Below are positions 45,368-59,603 of a stretch of DNA of 64,000 nucleotides, piece by piece (position 1 is the first letter of the stretch; each line of letters opens with the position of its first letter). The DNA lies in the NCBI GenBank assembly GCA_037126765.1, contig JBBCBC010000033.1:9004085-9068084 (forward strand), read 5' to 3'. The notes under the pieces were generated by a model. That model saw only the letters and a list, made by a program, of their open reading frames with translations, had not been told where the DNA came from and made no database searches. A program made the translations under genes and the position numbers. The stretch is from Stenogyne calaminthoides. Taxonomy: Eukaryota; Streptophyta; Magnoliopsida; Lamiales; Lamiaceae.

Positions 45368-47180
45368 TAGTTATATCCGAAAGTATGTTTTTACTTTTGT
45401 ATAACCGCATCAATTTTGTCTTATTTGCTTAAATAAATTATTTATCACTATTGCTTTAAATATCATTGAATGTTACATATATTTACTTCATAATTGTTCA
45501 ATAAATTGTACGTGTTACATTGTAGTTAATTTAGTGATACCAGATCATAGAAGATTAAATTAACAGTCCCTTGTAACTAAAAGTACAGAATTCACAACCC
45601 AGATGGAAATGAAAAAACCACCGTGAAAAGTTGAAGTGTAAGGCCTGATTGGGTTATCTTGACCAAGAGATTGCACTAGTGCGCCAGGATGCAATTGAAT
45701 AGGACCTACAGGAGGATAAATTCTTCGGTACTTAATATAGAAGAATTAGACCTCAGTGGTTCATTATTTCTTAATCTCCGCCCCTTAAATAGGATCGTGT
45801 GGAATTAATAACCATTGCTTTGATTTATGATGGGAAGAGAATCAGTGAGATTCAATACCTTGTATCTTGGGCAATGTTATTGGTTACATGACGATTGCTA
45901 AGATTTAATACAGAGAAACGTGTGTAAGTTCGCCTTATTTGATTTGTCCCCTTGGGAGACTCAGAAGTTTTATCATACTAAATCTTGCAAGTGGAATTAG
46001 TTTACGTATGGATAATAATGTTGAGACGTTCCTTGACCAAGGAAAAAGATGTTAATTAAAGTGAAGCTATTTCAAATTGGCCTAAATTAATTAATGGATT
46101 GGATAATCTTAAAACACGGAAATAATAACCCGAGCCATATTAATAGTAATATGGATTAAGATGGATAGTGCAATATTAATTATGTAGTGGGATTAATTAA
46201 TATTTATGGGCTTGAATAATATTGTGGCTCAATATTGGAAATTCAAGGTCCATTGGAAGGTCCAATCTTAATTCTCATAAAGGCCCTCAAGTAGCCCAAA
46301 GATAAAGTCCAATAACCGAAAAAATGTATTTAAAATAAAATAAATTATTGTTGCCTTATTTTTCTATTATTTTCGAAATAATAAATAAAAGAGGGAGAAA
46401 GATTTTCTTTGAATTTTGTTATGGAATAAAGATAAGTATTCTTGGAATACAAGATTATCTCATTAAATTCAAGAAATCTCCCACTTGGTTATTTATTAAA
46501 TAAATTCCGAAAATCTCAAGATAATAAGGTGGAGAACATTTTGTTGGAATTTATTTTGGGAAATAGAATATATTGGATATATTCAAGATTGTTTCTTGGA
46601 GAAGAAGCAAGAAAATTTCCCAATGACCCATAAATCCCAAAATTTTCGTCCCCCCTTATTATAAATAGGGGATGAATTTTCATCTCCAAGATAACACATA
46701 AATTGATTTTTTTGGAAAAATATTAGCGTCGATAAAATATCAAATATTTTTGAAACGTCGACAGATTGTGTTTTCTCGAAAAACTTCAATCATGAGTGTG
46801 CAATTCCACGTGTTAGAAAAATTAGAAATCCACAAAGGTGGTGCAACATAATTTTATTTTTCCCTTTTGTTAATTGTTCATGAGCATCCTACCCTTTGGA
46901 TTGTTGGACAAGGATCCAGGAATACTTGAGAAGGTTTTTTGGTGTGTTCGTGTGAACGGGATCCATCTTCTCAACGGTTGTCACTCCGAAAGGTTAGTTC
47001 ACGTAAACTCCTAGCAATTCTGCAAGCGTATGATTTATGTGACGAATTTGTATGCATGATTTGTTATTGAATTATTATTTGAATGAATATAGGATTAATT
47101 CATGCTAGTAATAATTGTTAGAATTAAATTTGTATTTAAATATTCACCCCGAATAGATCGGCGAAATCTATTCCCCAACA
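45368..47180 (+). repeat. 5' LTR of E1, copy B
   Basis: It ends CCCCAACA at 47,180 like copy A. TATAAATA is at 46,660-46,667. The primer site that follows is altered (TCGTATATCGAGCC). Confidence 0.85.
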
Positions 47181-48688
47181 ATCGTATATCGAGCCTCGAT
47201 TTCGCTCGAAATTTAGATTGTAATTTAATTAGATTTGTTCATTAAATTTGAAATTGGATAATAAAATTGCTAGATCTTTTTTGCAGGTATCCAATTGTTA
47301 TGGTATTTGATGAATGTTTATTTATGCATGCATATAAATTGTGGTTTTTAATTCGATTCGATCGAATTTGTTTTGCCTCGTGAGAAAATTCACTAGTAGA
47401 TTAAGATTTGTTTGATTTGATCAATGTAATAGACTAGTCTAGATCTAGGTTTATTTATTTTTGTAAATAAATTATAACCGGTCGAGAACTAAATTTTAAG
47501 AATTAAAGACGGAGACCAAGTACCGGACGATAAGCGAGCCAAAGCACGAAGTGCGTTAGGTGGTCATGCACGGGTTGGCTAAGAGGGCGCCAGACGCTGG
47601 CGAAGCCTGTGCGCGTGGCCGAAGCCGGGCGGAACTTGGGCCGAGAGGCGCTGGCTGGCTGGGCCACATGACACGCGCGGGCGAGTCGGCCGAAGCCCAC
47701 GGCCAGGCCAAAGCGCTGGCGCAACGAGGTCGCCGAAAGTGACGGGCGTAAGAGGGGCAGGCGCCGCAGATCCAAGACACCTACCGAGGAGCCACCGAAG
47801 CGACGGATATGGATGGCCAGCCGACGCTGGCGCAGACGGGAACGCGGATACGATTCTCGGGGCCGTGAGCTACCCAATGCCTGGACATTGTTTTTGATCT
47901 AGACGAGGACATTCTAAAGAAAATGTTATGGGTCGAAAGGGATCTTTTCGGAGACTAATGATGAAGGCTATGAAGACGATTTTCAAGATCAAGACATGAC
48001 AAAAATTAACCGTGACAATTGGATATATGTGTCCAATGTGTTTAATTTTTGTTTTGATGTTTGCTTTATTTTTCGTATACAGATTTAATTATGTTTGAAT
48101 ATGCGATGCATGAGAAATTGTTTTAGAAAAATCTCACTTTCGAAAATTACTAAGTATGTTTAAATAATTAATTGATAATTTTATTCTGGATAATAAAATT
48201 AAATTAATTTTGACCTCCATGATTTATTTATTTGTGAATTCTTTTGGATAAATTCCCCCCACGGGACGGTCAAAAGATAACTTTCACATGAATAAATTCC
48301 AAACGGATGATTGTGGATTATTATTAGTGGCGACGATGACGCTCCCCACGAGGCTCGTTCAAAATGAAATAATAATTCTGTATTTAATCATGGTTATTGC
48401 TTAGGTATAAGATTGATATTCATATACTTCCCAAGTCCTGGCTAATCTTATATTGGTCAATGAGCCAACTATTAATCTGGATATTAAAGGTTTGTAAATC
48501 GTTTTCTTGTTTGTAAACTGCAGATGAATGTGTTTAAATAATGACCCACCCTATGTGGCTTATTTAAACTGTTTTTGAGATGTCAATGCGATGTGTTCAT
48601 ATTTTTTGAGATTTTTTTAATGTGATACATGTGATCGAACTATGTGATAATTGTGTGCTTATACAATAGTTATTTATTTCAGTTCAGT
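47181..48688 (+). other. Leader of E1, copy B, with GC-rich block
   Basis: The GC-rich block at about 47,500-47,880 is rich in GCTGGC/GCCGAAG motifs and differs substantially from copy A, whereas the leader on each side is almost identical. Confidence 0.7.
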
Positions 48689-49490
48689 ACGTCGCAACCT
48701 TTTAATTCACTGTTAATATACTTAAAGTCAATAGAATTGTATAGGAAACTATGTTTATTGAAAAAGAAAACTTATGATTGTCTTAACTGCACAAAAGCAC
48801 AAGTGGATTCTTGACACACCAAAAACCAGATGAGCCAACTGACGAGTAAAAAATGTGGGACTCGTCAGATCACCTTTGCGAGAGATGTTGTCGCTGAAAA
48901 TGGTGGAGGACAACCCCGTAAGAGATTACGTCCTCAAATTGATGGCTCATCTGAACAAACTTAAGGTTCTAGGTACAGATTATGATCTGGAGACCCTGAT
49001 TGTTTTGGTACTCCACTCTCTGCCCAAAAGTTTTGAGCACTTTGGCCTCGCTAGCTAATTTGTTGCAATCTTTGGTCTCGGTAGAGACGTTGATGGGGCA
49101 CCAAACTCAAGCACTGACGGCAAGTGGTCTGTCTTCATCTTCTAGGCCAAGGGAAGGCACAAGGAAGAAGAGGACCAAAAGCCATAAGCAATAAGACTCA
49201 ATTGTTGCCTAGGGCAATGGTAAGATGAGGGATGCTGATGGTGTCAAGGAAAATCCAAAGGGGAAGTGCTTCAAATGCGGTGAAAGAAAGGACAATGGAG
49301 GTTTTCCTGTTCCAAGCCCAAAAGGGGCCGGAAAGAAAGGTAATTTTCACGCACTAGTTGATGAAACTTGTTTAGCGGCGTATACTGCTCATTCGTAGGT
49401 AGTTGGTGCAGAATCCACTGATCATGTTTGCTTCATGGGTTCAAGCGGACCCGACAACTTAGTGGGAGTGAGATCCTCATCACACTGGGC
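48689..49490 (+). pseudogene. gag remnant of E1, copy B
   Basis: As in copy A, but the start codon reads ACG (48,689-48,691). The capsid frame 48,855-49,058 is open here (MLSLKMVEDNPVRDYVLKLM, then AHLNKLKVLG), whereas copy A has a one-base shift at about 4,535. The nucleocapsid knuckle CFKCGERK near 49,270 is damaged in the same way. Confidence 0.8.
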
Positions 49491-49492
49491 AA

Positions 49493-49622
49493 TGTTACGT
49501 AAGTAACAGTTATTGCAATGCTACGTAATTAGCGGTTATTGAAATTCTACGTAAGTAGCGGTTACTACAGTGCTACATGAGTAGCAGGTACTGCAGTGCT
49601 ACGTAAGTAGTGTTTAAAGCAG
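49493..49622 (+). repeat. 26-bp minisatellite (5 units), copy B
   Basis: Five 26-bp units identical in number and almost identical in sequence to 5,082-5,211. Confidence 0.9.
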
Positions 49623-51031
49623 TGGGAGAAGTGCATTTATCTTTTAGTGATAAAATTTTAGTTTTAAGAGACGCTCTTTATGTTCCCAGTTTTAGGAAGA
49701 ATTCACTTTCAGTTGCTAAAATTCTTTTGATGGATACTGAGTTACTTTTGATAAGAATGACATCATTTATCGAAATGATGAGTGTATCTGTTATGGGACA
49801 TTGATGAACAATCTCAATACTATTATATGTGCACACCACTGGCAAAATGCATCCTATAAAACATCGACTATTTCAAGCAATAAAAGGAAACGTTCAGCAG
49901 ATGTGAACGAAACAGTTCTATGACTAGGTCATTTTAATCCAAAGAGGATCAAAAGGTTTGTTCAAGATGGTTCATTGGAGTCTCTCCGGGTTGAACCATT
50001 TCCAACTTGTGAGTCACGTTTGGAGGGTAAAATGACCAAGAGGGCATTTGGAGCCAAGGGGAATAGAGTCAAAAAAGTGTTAGAGATCATTCACACTGAC
50101 ATATGAGGTCAAATGTCAATCAAATCAAGAGGAGGTTATGAGTATTTCGTTACTTTGATCGATGATTACTAAAGATTTAGGTACATTTTCCTTATGAAGC
50201 ATAAATTTGAGACCCTTTGATTACTTCAAGGATTTTAAGGCTCAAGCAGAGAATCATAGGGAAAAACGTATAAAGTCTCTACGATCTGATCATGGAGGCG
50301 AATACCTCAACGATGATTTTTTGAACTGCTTGTCAGATGAAGGGATTGTATCCCAGTTGACTGCACCCGGAACCCTTCAACAAAATGAGGTTGCAGAACG
50401 AAGAAACAGGACTCTTTTAGAAATGGTCAGGTCAATGATGAGTTATGCGGATCTACCCAAATTCTTTTGAGGGCACGCCTTGGAAACAGCGGCTTACATT
50501 CTAAACTTGGTGCCATCCAAATCGGTTCCCAAAACCCCTAAAGAGTTGTGGACCGGGCGCAAGCCCAGTTTAGGACACATGAATATCAGGGGGTGTCCGG
50601 CATACGTGTTGGACAAGGAGGCAGGTAAATTAGATCCAAGATCAGAATTAAGGTTGTTTATAGGGTACCCAGGGAATGAAAGGGTGCATGTTCTATGGTC
50701 GAAAGATCAAAAGGTAATGTCGATACACTTTAACTTGATTTTTGGAAGAAGATTATATGAACTATAAAAAGCCTAGAAGTGAGATTACCTAAAATGAGCT
50801 AAAGGGGATTATCTCAATGCCAACTGTACAAGTCGACATACCAAACGACACACTTACACAACCGAAACATCGTCGTAGTGGGAGGGTTGTTAGACAGCCT
50901 GAGAGATTCATGGGGATAGGAGAGTCGTCAGACTTAGTCCCCGGTGAAGATGAATCAAACCCATGGACTTACAATGAGGCAATCCAAGACAAGGATGTTG
51001 ATTCTTGGAAAACGAGAAATCTTACAACAGT
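49623..51031 (+). pseudogene. Protease-integrase-linker of E1, copy B
   Basis: Same motifs as copy A: ALYVPSFRKNSLSVAK, LRSDHGGEYLN (about 50,279) and NEVAERRNRT with the catalytic Glu (Gly of copy A reads Glu). It has the same stops at about 50,105, 50,169 and 50,468. The linker frame is at 50,817-51,031, cut by the LTR of C. Confidence 0.83.
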
Positions 51032-52484
51032 TGTAGACCAGATTCCTCAACTATGGTATCTACGTAATCCCCAAGAACGGATCTGCGCAAATTTTCCAGT
51101 GTTGAATCCCAAGTTGAATCAGCTAGGAAAATTCAAACTCTACATCTTATGGAGAAATTGTGAAGTGTAAAACATTTTGTGAAATCCCAAGAGCTAATAT
51201 ATATAGGGAGACTTAGCTTAAAACCTAAGCTGGCCTATTGGGAAATTAAAATCCCTTCTAATTAATTAAATTAAACTTCTTTAATTTAATTCTCTATATA
51301 TAAATCTCTACGAATTTAAATTTCATATATGACAAATCTCTACGATTTGTTTCCATATATATTAAATCCTACAATAATATTCCAAATATTATTATTGGGA
51401 ATTCTTGTTTAATTAAATCTAATTTAATTAAACATTAATAATAAATAATTCCAAATTAATCTATTATTAATTACTTCTCCATAAATTAAATATTAAATCT
51501 AATTTAACATTTAATCAACCAACTATAATCCGTAAAAGGGAACTACTTGTTGTGTGACCCATATGCCCTCATATATCGAGTGATTAGTCAAACTAATGGT
51601 CTTAATTGAACCCTAGACAATAAATCAGACATTCTCAATATATGAGGTACGTTGCGAGAAACATACAACTACCTGTAACTAAAACATGGGTTATTACGAT
51701 TTCCTCCTTTCATTCGCGAATATTCGATTAGTCTTGAACATGATGAAGTGTCTATTCAAATAACTTAATCACTTTATCTCCAAGCACTTATTGATCACTT
51801 ATGTCACACTTGACCACAAAGTCCAAGTTAACGTGCATTGGCCAATGACTTTGATCCAATTAGGATGAGACGATGAGTATTCTCTCTAAATCCACTTTGA
51901 GGAATGAATCATTTTCTAGGCTCAACTACCACGCACATGCACTTCGTGATGAACCCAATCCAAGCCATATCTACCCATGGAAGGGTGAAAGCGTCGATCA
52001 TGGTCAAAGTTCATCACTCCACACATGTCGTGCGTATTGACGTCAAGTCAAAGGAGTATTGCATCGCTCCCACTAACCGAGACACCCTTAGACACATATA
52101 GTGGAACTACATCAAACGGTTGCTCGGATGGGTATACCAATACCCTCTAAGGTATTTGTGCATCCATCATGAGATACCTAGTATCTCGTAGTAAGTGAGA
52201 TCTTATTACACTCTCTAAGAGTATGATGCAAATCGCACACCAATCTCCATTGCATCATCAATATCCTATTCTTGATGATCCTTGATCGGGGCTATTTGAG
52301 AATCATGCTTAAGTCATCTGAGTTCTCACACACTCAATGACAAGAATGACAGGGTACTGAATGTTCTAATAAGTGCAATGCCATATATTTAATATTAAAG
52401 AAACAATAATATTAAATCAATACTGAATATTATCTGAGTATTATGTCCTTACAATGGATTATCTTTAGGACACTAACACTAACA
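51032..52484 (-). repeat. 3' LTR of element C, copy B
   Basis: Minus-strand start TGTTAGTG at 52,484. Nearly identical to 6,623-8,077. Confidence 0.75.
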
Positions 52485-52589
52485 ATCTCCCACTCTTGAA
52501 CTAGAGCCAATTACCTACATGTATAACCCCTAGACCATTAAAATGTCTAGTGTGTACATGAACACTCTATGCCTTGGTGAAGGGATCAT

Positions 52590-54094
52590 CGAGGTTATCC
52601 TCCGTGGGGACACGTTCTAACTCTATCTCTCCTTTAAGCGATTATCTCTCGTATTAAGTGATAACGCCCAAGACATCTTGTTTACATTATTGGATCTCGG
52701 TTCCTTAGCTTGCACAACCGCATCAAAGATTTTTTAATACAACTTTATTGATCGGCGGCACTTAACTACACCTAGTTAACTTAAGAACCGATTTTATCCA
52801 GACAACTTCTTTGGCAAACTTACGCATGACAATGTACTCGGCCGGTTGTTGAGTCTGCGGTAGTATCTTGCTTGGAACTATTCCAACTAACCGCCCAACC
52901 ATTGAGAACGAAAACGTAGCCCGACTTTGACTTGTAATCATCACAGTCGGATTGGAAACTTGCATCAGCATAGCCAATTGCAACTAGCTCTAGCTGTTCT
53001 CCGTAGACCAAGAAGAAATCTTTGCACGCGTCTAAGGTACTTAAGAATGTTCTTGTGACAATCGATGAGGTTCACGGGATTCTCTTTGGTATCTACCAGT
53101 GGTGCTAACAGCGAAGCCAAATTTGGCCTTGTGCAAGTCATGGCGTACATGATGGAGACAATTGCAGATGCATATGATATATCCTTCATGCGTAGGATAT
53201 CAGCTTCCGTAGAAGGACAATCCTTCTTAGACACCTTTATCCCATGACATGCCGGTAGAGAACCTCTCTTAAAGTTCTCCATCACAAATCTCTTTAACAC
53301 CTTATCTACGTTACCGAATCGGTGTGACCCCAACATCCTTTTAGACCTATCCCATGGATCTTGATCCCTAAGATGTAAAGAGCCTCACCAAGATCCTTCA
53401 TCATGAAGGTCCTTGATAGCCAATCTTTAACCGACTGCATAAGAGGAATGTTGATTCTCATAATCAGTATGTCATCGACATACACAACTATGAAAACAAT
53501 ATTTCTCGCACTGCGTTTACGATAAACGCATGGATCTTCCGAATTTCTGATGAAGTCAAACGATTTGACAGCTTCATCAAATCGGATATTCCAACTCCTA
53601 AAAGCTTGTTTTAGTCCATAAATGGACCGTTTGAGCTTGCACACAAGATTAGACTTTGACTTAGATACAAAACCTTCCGGTTGACTCATAAACACCTCCT
53701 TATCAATGTTCCCATTGAGGAAGGTTGTTTTGACATCCATCTGCCAAATCTCATAATCTAAATGTGCTGCTACAGCAAGTAAAATTCAAATGGACTTGAT
53801 CTTGGCAACAGGTGAGAAGGTCTCATCATAGTCAATGCCTTCGCGTTAACTATAACCTTTTGCCACTAACCTAGCCTTGTAAGTTTGTACCTTGCCGTTT
53901 GCATCAGTCTTACGCTTGTAGACCCATTTGCAACCTATGGATTTTACCCCTTTTGGCAACTCAACCAAGTCCCAAACTTGATTGGTGTACATCGAGTCCA
54001 TCTCGGATTTCATGACTTCTTGCCACTTCTCTGGGTCAACGTCTAATATTGCCTCAGTGTAAGTTCTGGGATCGTCATTGTCCAGGATCTCCAC
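52590..54094 (-). pseudogene. RT-RNase H of element C, copy B
   Basis: RT parts at 54,094-53,846 (same stop as copy A) and 53,740-53,306 (MDVKTTFLNGN, YVDDILIM, MKDLGEA). A shift near 53,320 breaks the 250-codon frame that is open in copy A. RNase H at about 53,011-52,780 is more damaged than in copy A; the TEAEYIAA motif is lost at 52,830-52,850. Confidence 0.85.
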
Positions 54095-55175
54095 ATCATC
54101 ATGTTCCTCTACGAGGAAACCATAATATCTAGTGGGCGGATTACAAATCCTAGTAGACTTACGGAGCTGTGTTTGTGCAGGCTGTACATTCTGATCGTGA
54201 AAATTTTTTGATGCATCGATTTCATCAATTTCCGGAGAGTCCTCAAGAGCAACACTTTCTAATGCCTCTTGGGGTTTGAAGTTTGAACTATGATGTTCTC
54301 ATTCAGCCCACTTGGAGTTTGTTGCGGGAGGCAATGCAACTCAATTACGCCCCCCATTTGGCCGAAAAGAGGATCACTAAGTGATAAACATCCACCATGT
54401 GAGCTCTTGAATGCTCTAATCGATTCCTTGTCAAGTTTCTTTGACAAGATATCGATCTCTTGATTATCTTACATTCTTGAATTTCTTCAAGTTCTATCAT
54501 CTTATGGCCTTGGTCCTTGAAGAAATAGTCTTCTTCGAGGAACCTGGCCTGCCTAGAAACAATTATCGTTTGTTTCTCAGGTAGATAGAAATAACATTTC
54601 CTTAGGATATCCCACAAGGTAACCCTTTTCACCTTTGGATTCCAACTTATCAGTGATCATCTTTTTCACAATCGCGGGGCAACCCCATGTTTTGATATGT
54701 GGAAAAGTTGGCTTCTTGCGACACCATAGTTTATATGGCGTATGCTCAACTGATTTGGATGGAATCCTATTCAGAATGTAAATTGAGGTTTGTAATGCGT
54801 ATCCCCATAAGAATGTAGGGAGAGAATAAAAGCTCATCATGGACCTTACCATGTCTAACAAGGTTCGGTTTCTCCTCTCGGATACTCCATTCATCTGCGG
54901 TGTTCCGGGAGGAGTCCATCGAGATTGAATTCCATGTAACTTCAAGTAATCCATGAACTCATGGCTAAGGTATTCACCTCCCGATCCGATCAAAAAGTCT
55001 TTATACTCTTACCAAGTTGCTTCTCTACTTCAACTTTAAACTCTTGAATTTCTCAAAATATTCGGATTTGTGTTTCATGAGATACACATATCCATATCTT
55101 GAGAAATCATCGAAAAAAAGTGATGAATTAGGCGCGGTTACCCCCCTAGCTAGAGTGGGCAATGGTCCACAGACA
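54095..55175 (-). pseudogene. Integrase and linker of element C, copy B
   Basis: The frame 54,993-54,577 is longer than in copy A and includes SGGEYLSHEFMDY, then the catalytic Glu in NGVSERRNRT, SMMSFYSLPTFLWG and WGCPA. The linker is interrupted near 54,340-54,480 at CTG/CAG-rich positions. Confidence 0.85.
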
Positions 55176-56238
55176 TCACTGTGGATCAACTCTAGAAAAT
55201 GGTTTGTTGGTCATTTTGCCCTTGAGACAGGATTCACAACTTTCATGGGACTCAAAGTCGAATGGGGTTAAGTAGTCTAACTTCCTTAACCTTGCAATAC
55301 TATTCTCATTTGCATGACCAAGCCTACAATGCCACAAGTAAGTTGGGTTTTCATGATTACTAAGTTCGAGTAGTTTGTTTTGTATATTAAGAATATTATG
55401 TCCATTCAATAAAGGAGCATTTCCATAAACATCAAGATTAAGGGAAAATAAACAATTATTGTTTGCAAAATGGAAGGAAAACCCTTCAATGTCTAACATA
55501 GGAATAGAAATAATATTACGAGTAATAGAAGCAACGAAAAATACGGTTATTGGTTCAAGTCAAAAAACTAGAGGGCAAGTCTAAAACATAAACGCCAACA
55601 CGTTCAGAAGCAACTCTTGCTCCATTCCCAACGTGTGGGCGACTTCACCAAGCCTAATCGCCTGCTATGCTTGAGACCACCGCACATTTGTACAAATGTG
55701 TGAGCTACAACAGGTATCTAATACCCAATGATTAGTATCATTTGTGGATATGTTTATCTCAATAACAAACATACATTTCCCGATCATTTGAGACACTTTG
55801 TGCCTTCTTTTAAATTTGCTAGAACCTTGAGTCCTTCTTCCAATGCCCTTCCTTTGCTTATGAGAGGCATACATCCTTGTCCACCCTCTCCTACTCGAAT
55901 TCCACCTTTTGGGCTTAAGGAAGTTTGGCTTGAGCCTTTATTTGCTTTTGCCCCTTTCTTTTTTTCTTTCCTTTCGGAGCGAAGAAGAAGAGGCACTCAC
56001 CATGAGCACGAGATTTTCCTTTGCGTTGAAAGACTCAAAGGTCTTTAACATGTTATGCACTCGGGCATAGTCGATTCCGTCTTATTCATATTAAAGTTTA
56101 CTACTTAAATTCTAATATGAATCGGGAAGTGACTGAAGAATGGCATAAACAACAACATTGGTCTTGAGCTCGAAACTCAATCAACCAAGTTTCTCGATTA
56201 GCCCAATCATCTTTCATTTCATTAGTGCAAGTTTTAAT
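55176..56238 (-). pseudogene. gag-protease of element C, copy B
   Basis: The single 304-codon frame of copy A is here split into three. Pre-integrase (LWHCRLGHANENS) lies in 55,499-55,176, and a protease remnant reads VLDTCCSSHIC, with the Gly of DTG read as Cys, in 55,874-55,665. The nucleocapsid knuckle is destroyed. Comparison with copy A suggests that many of these breaks are consensus errors. Confidence 0.8.
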
Positions 56239-56483
56239 TTGATTATATGTAACCGTTGATTTTTTTTCGTTTATTTTAGTGTTTTCAGGTAAGGACTTGT
56301 TGATGTTATTTCATCATTAAAGAAGTTCAATATGGAGCCAAGTTTACTAGATTTCTATGATCCGAAGGCGTTTTGAGCCTTGTGACAACCTTACATGTAA
56401 GATCTATATATGCAGAATATATATCATATATATATATACACATATTCATCATTGTTTTTAATTGTGAAATAGAAAAAAGTTAA

Positions 56484-57540
56484 CCCTGATTTTTTGTGTT
56501 TGTACTTGGCTATCATGCAATGTGCTTAAATTTTTTAAAAATGCAAACCTCAATTTAGTTTCAGTTTATTAAATTTTCATTTACAGTGTGTTTATAATTT
56601 ACTGGCATTTTTTAATTGAATATATACTCTATTATTCATATAAAACTTTTCAAAATTTTTGGATCAGGAGTTTGATTTAAAAAATCATGTCGTTTTATTA
56701 CTAGTATTGCACAATACAAGTCAAAACAATATATTTTCAAATAACTGTTTATAGTGGGACTATTGTAGTCATAACTGGTTTTTGGGCCAAAAATATGAAA
56801 AAGAATTTTTCTCGAACTTTCTTTTTGGCAAACAAGAAAAAGGGTTTTATATCTTTAATGAAATTATTCCATATTTGACATACGCGAATAGTAAATTTTG
56901 AAAATAATCAACCTTCTCTTAAAAAAGTTTCAAGTAAAATTTTACCTCATTGTACATAGTAACTTTAAATTACACTGGTGGAATATAGTTCAATATGAAA
57001 GTGACCATCTTCATATCAATAAAAATAATAGCCACCAGTGGAATTAAAAATTGCTATAGATAATGAGGTAAGATTTTACCTGAGCTTTGGGTAGATAGGT
57101 TGATTATTTCTAACATTACTAATTGAATTAGTATTGGTATTAATTGTCGCGCGCACGTTAAAAATCAAAGAATATCATTTAAGATATAAAATCCTTTTTC
57201 TTGTTTTCCCAAAAAGAAAGTTTTAGAAAAATCTTTTTCACATTATCATCTTCGCCCAAATAACCATCTATCAACAGTTATTTGGGAATCTGTTTTTTTT
57301 TACTTATACACTATACAGGGCAATGCTTGTAATTAATCGTATGTCATGACTTTTCCAATAATCTCCTGATCCGAAATTAAGAAAAGCACTATAATAATGA
57401 TATATAGATTACGTTCAATATTCAAAAGTGCTTGTGAAAAACACACTAACTGAGAATTTAATAAATTGAAACCAAAAGTTGATGTTTGCATTCTCTTGAA
57501 TTTAAACATATTGCATGATAGCCAAGAACAAAACCAACCT
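56484..57540. mobile_element. Fold-back DNA element 1, copy B
   Basis: Counterpart of 12,080-13,130 with the same inverted arms meeting near 57,005. Few differences. Confidence 0.75.
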
Positions 57541-58182
57541 CCTTTCATCAATTAGCAGTTTGCAACTGTCTAGAAATTCGTTACAAAGGATGAATCGTCG
57601 TCGAAATTTGCAACGTGCATTGTGATGCAAGGGTTAAACTACACAAAACAACTTTTTCAATCTCCGTTGATTCCCATTGAAATAATGACAATGAGAAATA
57701 ATACGAGAAACTCTCTCGATAAACTTTAATTCATATTGAAAAATGAATCTTTAATTAGAATATGAATCATTAGAATAATAATAACAAATAATAATAATTT
57801 GAAAAAAAAAATTGGAACATTTATATAGTATATTATTGGAAAAAATCTTTGAAATAAATATTAATAAATAATAATAGATTGGATTAAAATCTTTGGAATA
57901 TATAGTATAGTATATTATTGAAATTTTTTTTAGAATAAATATTAACAAATAGTAATTGATTGGGTAAAAATCTTTGGAATATGATAAAAACTCGTATGTG
58001 ACGGTTTCATGCATGAGACGGAGTACAACTTAACACAATCAACACTCACCCCTCAATGTCCAAATTATGCTTTGTCTCACCGTGAGACGTTCTCACGCAA
58101 GTATGCATCTTGGAATATATAGTTTCCATATAATGGATTGGGAAAAATCTTTAGAATAGTTAAATTGGGAAACAAATCCTTG

Positions 58183-58218
<36 letters not shown>
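57541..58218. repeat. AT-rich repeats and TA microsatellite, copy B
   Basis: Counterpart of 13,131-13,814. The AT run at about 58,186-58,216 differs slightly in length. No gene. Confidence 0.55.
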
Positions 58219-58220
<2 letters not shown>

Positions 58221-59422
58221 ATTAAATTTTTCGTAGTCCTGTAATTTTTCATCATTTTGAAATCGGTCCTGATTATTTTGATTTTTTTATTTTGGTCCTG
58301 TAAGTTTATGAAAATTTTGAAATTGGTTCAGGTGACCTACTATTGCAGTTCACATATTCAGTCAATGCATGTGTGGGATTTTATTTGACTTTTTTCTTTT
58401 ACACGTGGCAATATTATTATTTTTGTATGTTAATGTGATATTATTTATTTTAATAATTCATTAAATTAGTAGAAAAATAATAAAAAATTAATTTTTAATT
58501 TTTTTAATATATTCTCAAATCATGTTACTGGATATTTTTTATAAAAAATTATATTATTTAAAAAGAATTAAATTTTATAATTCTATTAATTAAAATTTTT
58601 AACTACCCCAAAATAAATGAGAATTTGCTAAATTTATTTAAATATTAAATTAAAATATTTAAAATATCTTAAAGAAATTCCATAAAAAAAACATATGACA
58701 GTTAAGTTTGTAAAATTCAAAATCTTAAGATTTTAAAAAAATAGTAATATAAATAAATTAAAATAAAATGGTAAAAAGGATTAATTTAAATTTAATTTTG
58801 AAAATTCTGTATTATAAAATTTTTATTTCAAGGTTTTACTTTAATTTTTTATATTATAACTCTTTCAAAATCTTAATTTTTTTAATTTTTACAAATTTAA
58901 AAGTTCATAAATATTTTTAATGAATTTACTTTAAAGTATATCAAAATTTTTAATTCAATTTCTAAAATAATTTAGCAAATTTTGAATTATACTGGGATAT
59001 TTAGATGTATTATGAAAATTAATAAAATTACGAAATGAATAATATATTAAAAGATTTTTTTTAAAATTAGAGTATAATATTTTGCATATTAGAGTATTAT
59101 TTTTTACAAAAAAAATTCAGTAACATAATTTGATAATATATTAAAAGAATTTTTTTAAGTTTTATTTTTTGTTCTACTAATTTAATAAATTATTAAAAAT
59201 AATGCAACATTAACGTAAAAATCCAATCAGCATTGTCACATATGAAATAGGTCAAGCAAAATATTACATGTGCATTGACTGGATAGGTGACCTACAATAA
59301 CAGGTCACCTGGACCAATTTCAAAATTTTTACAAATTTACAGGACTAAAATTAAAAAATCAAAACAATCGGGACCAATTTCAAAATAATGACAAGTTATT
59401 GAATTACAAAAAACTTATTTCC
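58219..59422. mobile_element. Fold-back DNA element 2, copy B
   Basis: Counterpart of 13,815-15,020. The outer inverted repeats begin GGATTAAATTTTTCG and end near TTATTTCC. Confidence 0.8.
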
Positions 59423-59603
59423 TATACATATATAGGTATATCTTTGAACTTATAATTATCAATTAACTAAAAGAGAATCTAATGACGATATTATCTTAAA
59501 AGGCGGCATGGGATGTCATAGGATATGAATATTTAAAAAATTTGTGTTGTTCAAATATATAAAGTATTTAAATTTGAGACAATTTGAAAATATATATTCA
59601 ATG

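Larger units (their letters stand above)
45368..51031 (+). mobile_element. Ty1/copia element E1, copy B
   Basis: Same truncated element as 925-6,622, with the same junction to element C. Its start is blurred: TGTTGGGG of copy A is reduced to TAG. The domains and their disruptions are shared with copy A. Confidence 0.85.
51032..56238 (-). mobile_element. Ty1/copia element C, copy B
   Basis: Same 5'-truncated minus-strand element as 6,623-11,830. The LTR is 51,032-52,484, followed by a polypurine tract at 52,485-52,500 and then pol and gag remnants. It ends at the same breakpoint, near 56,238. Confidence 0.85.
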
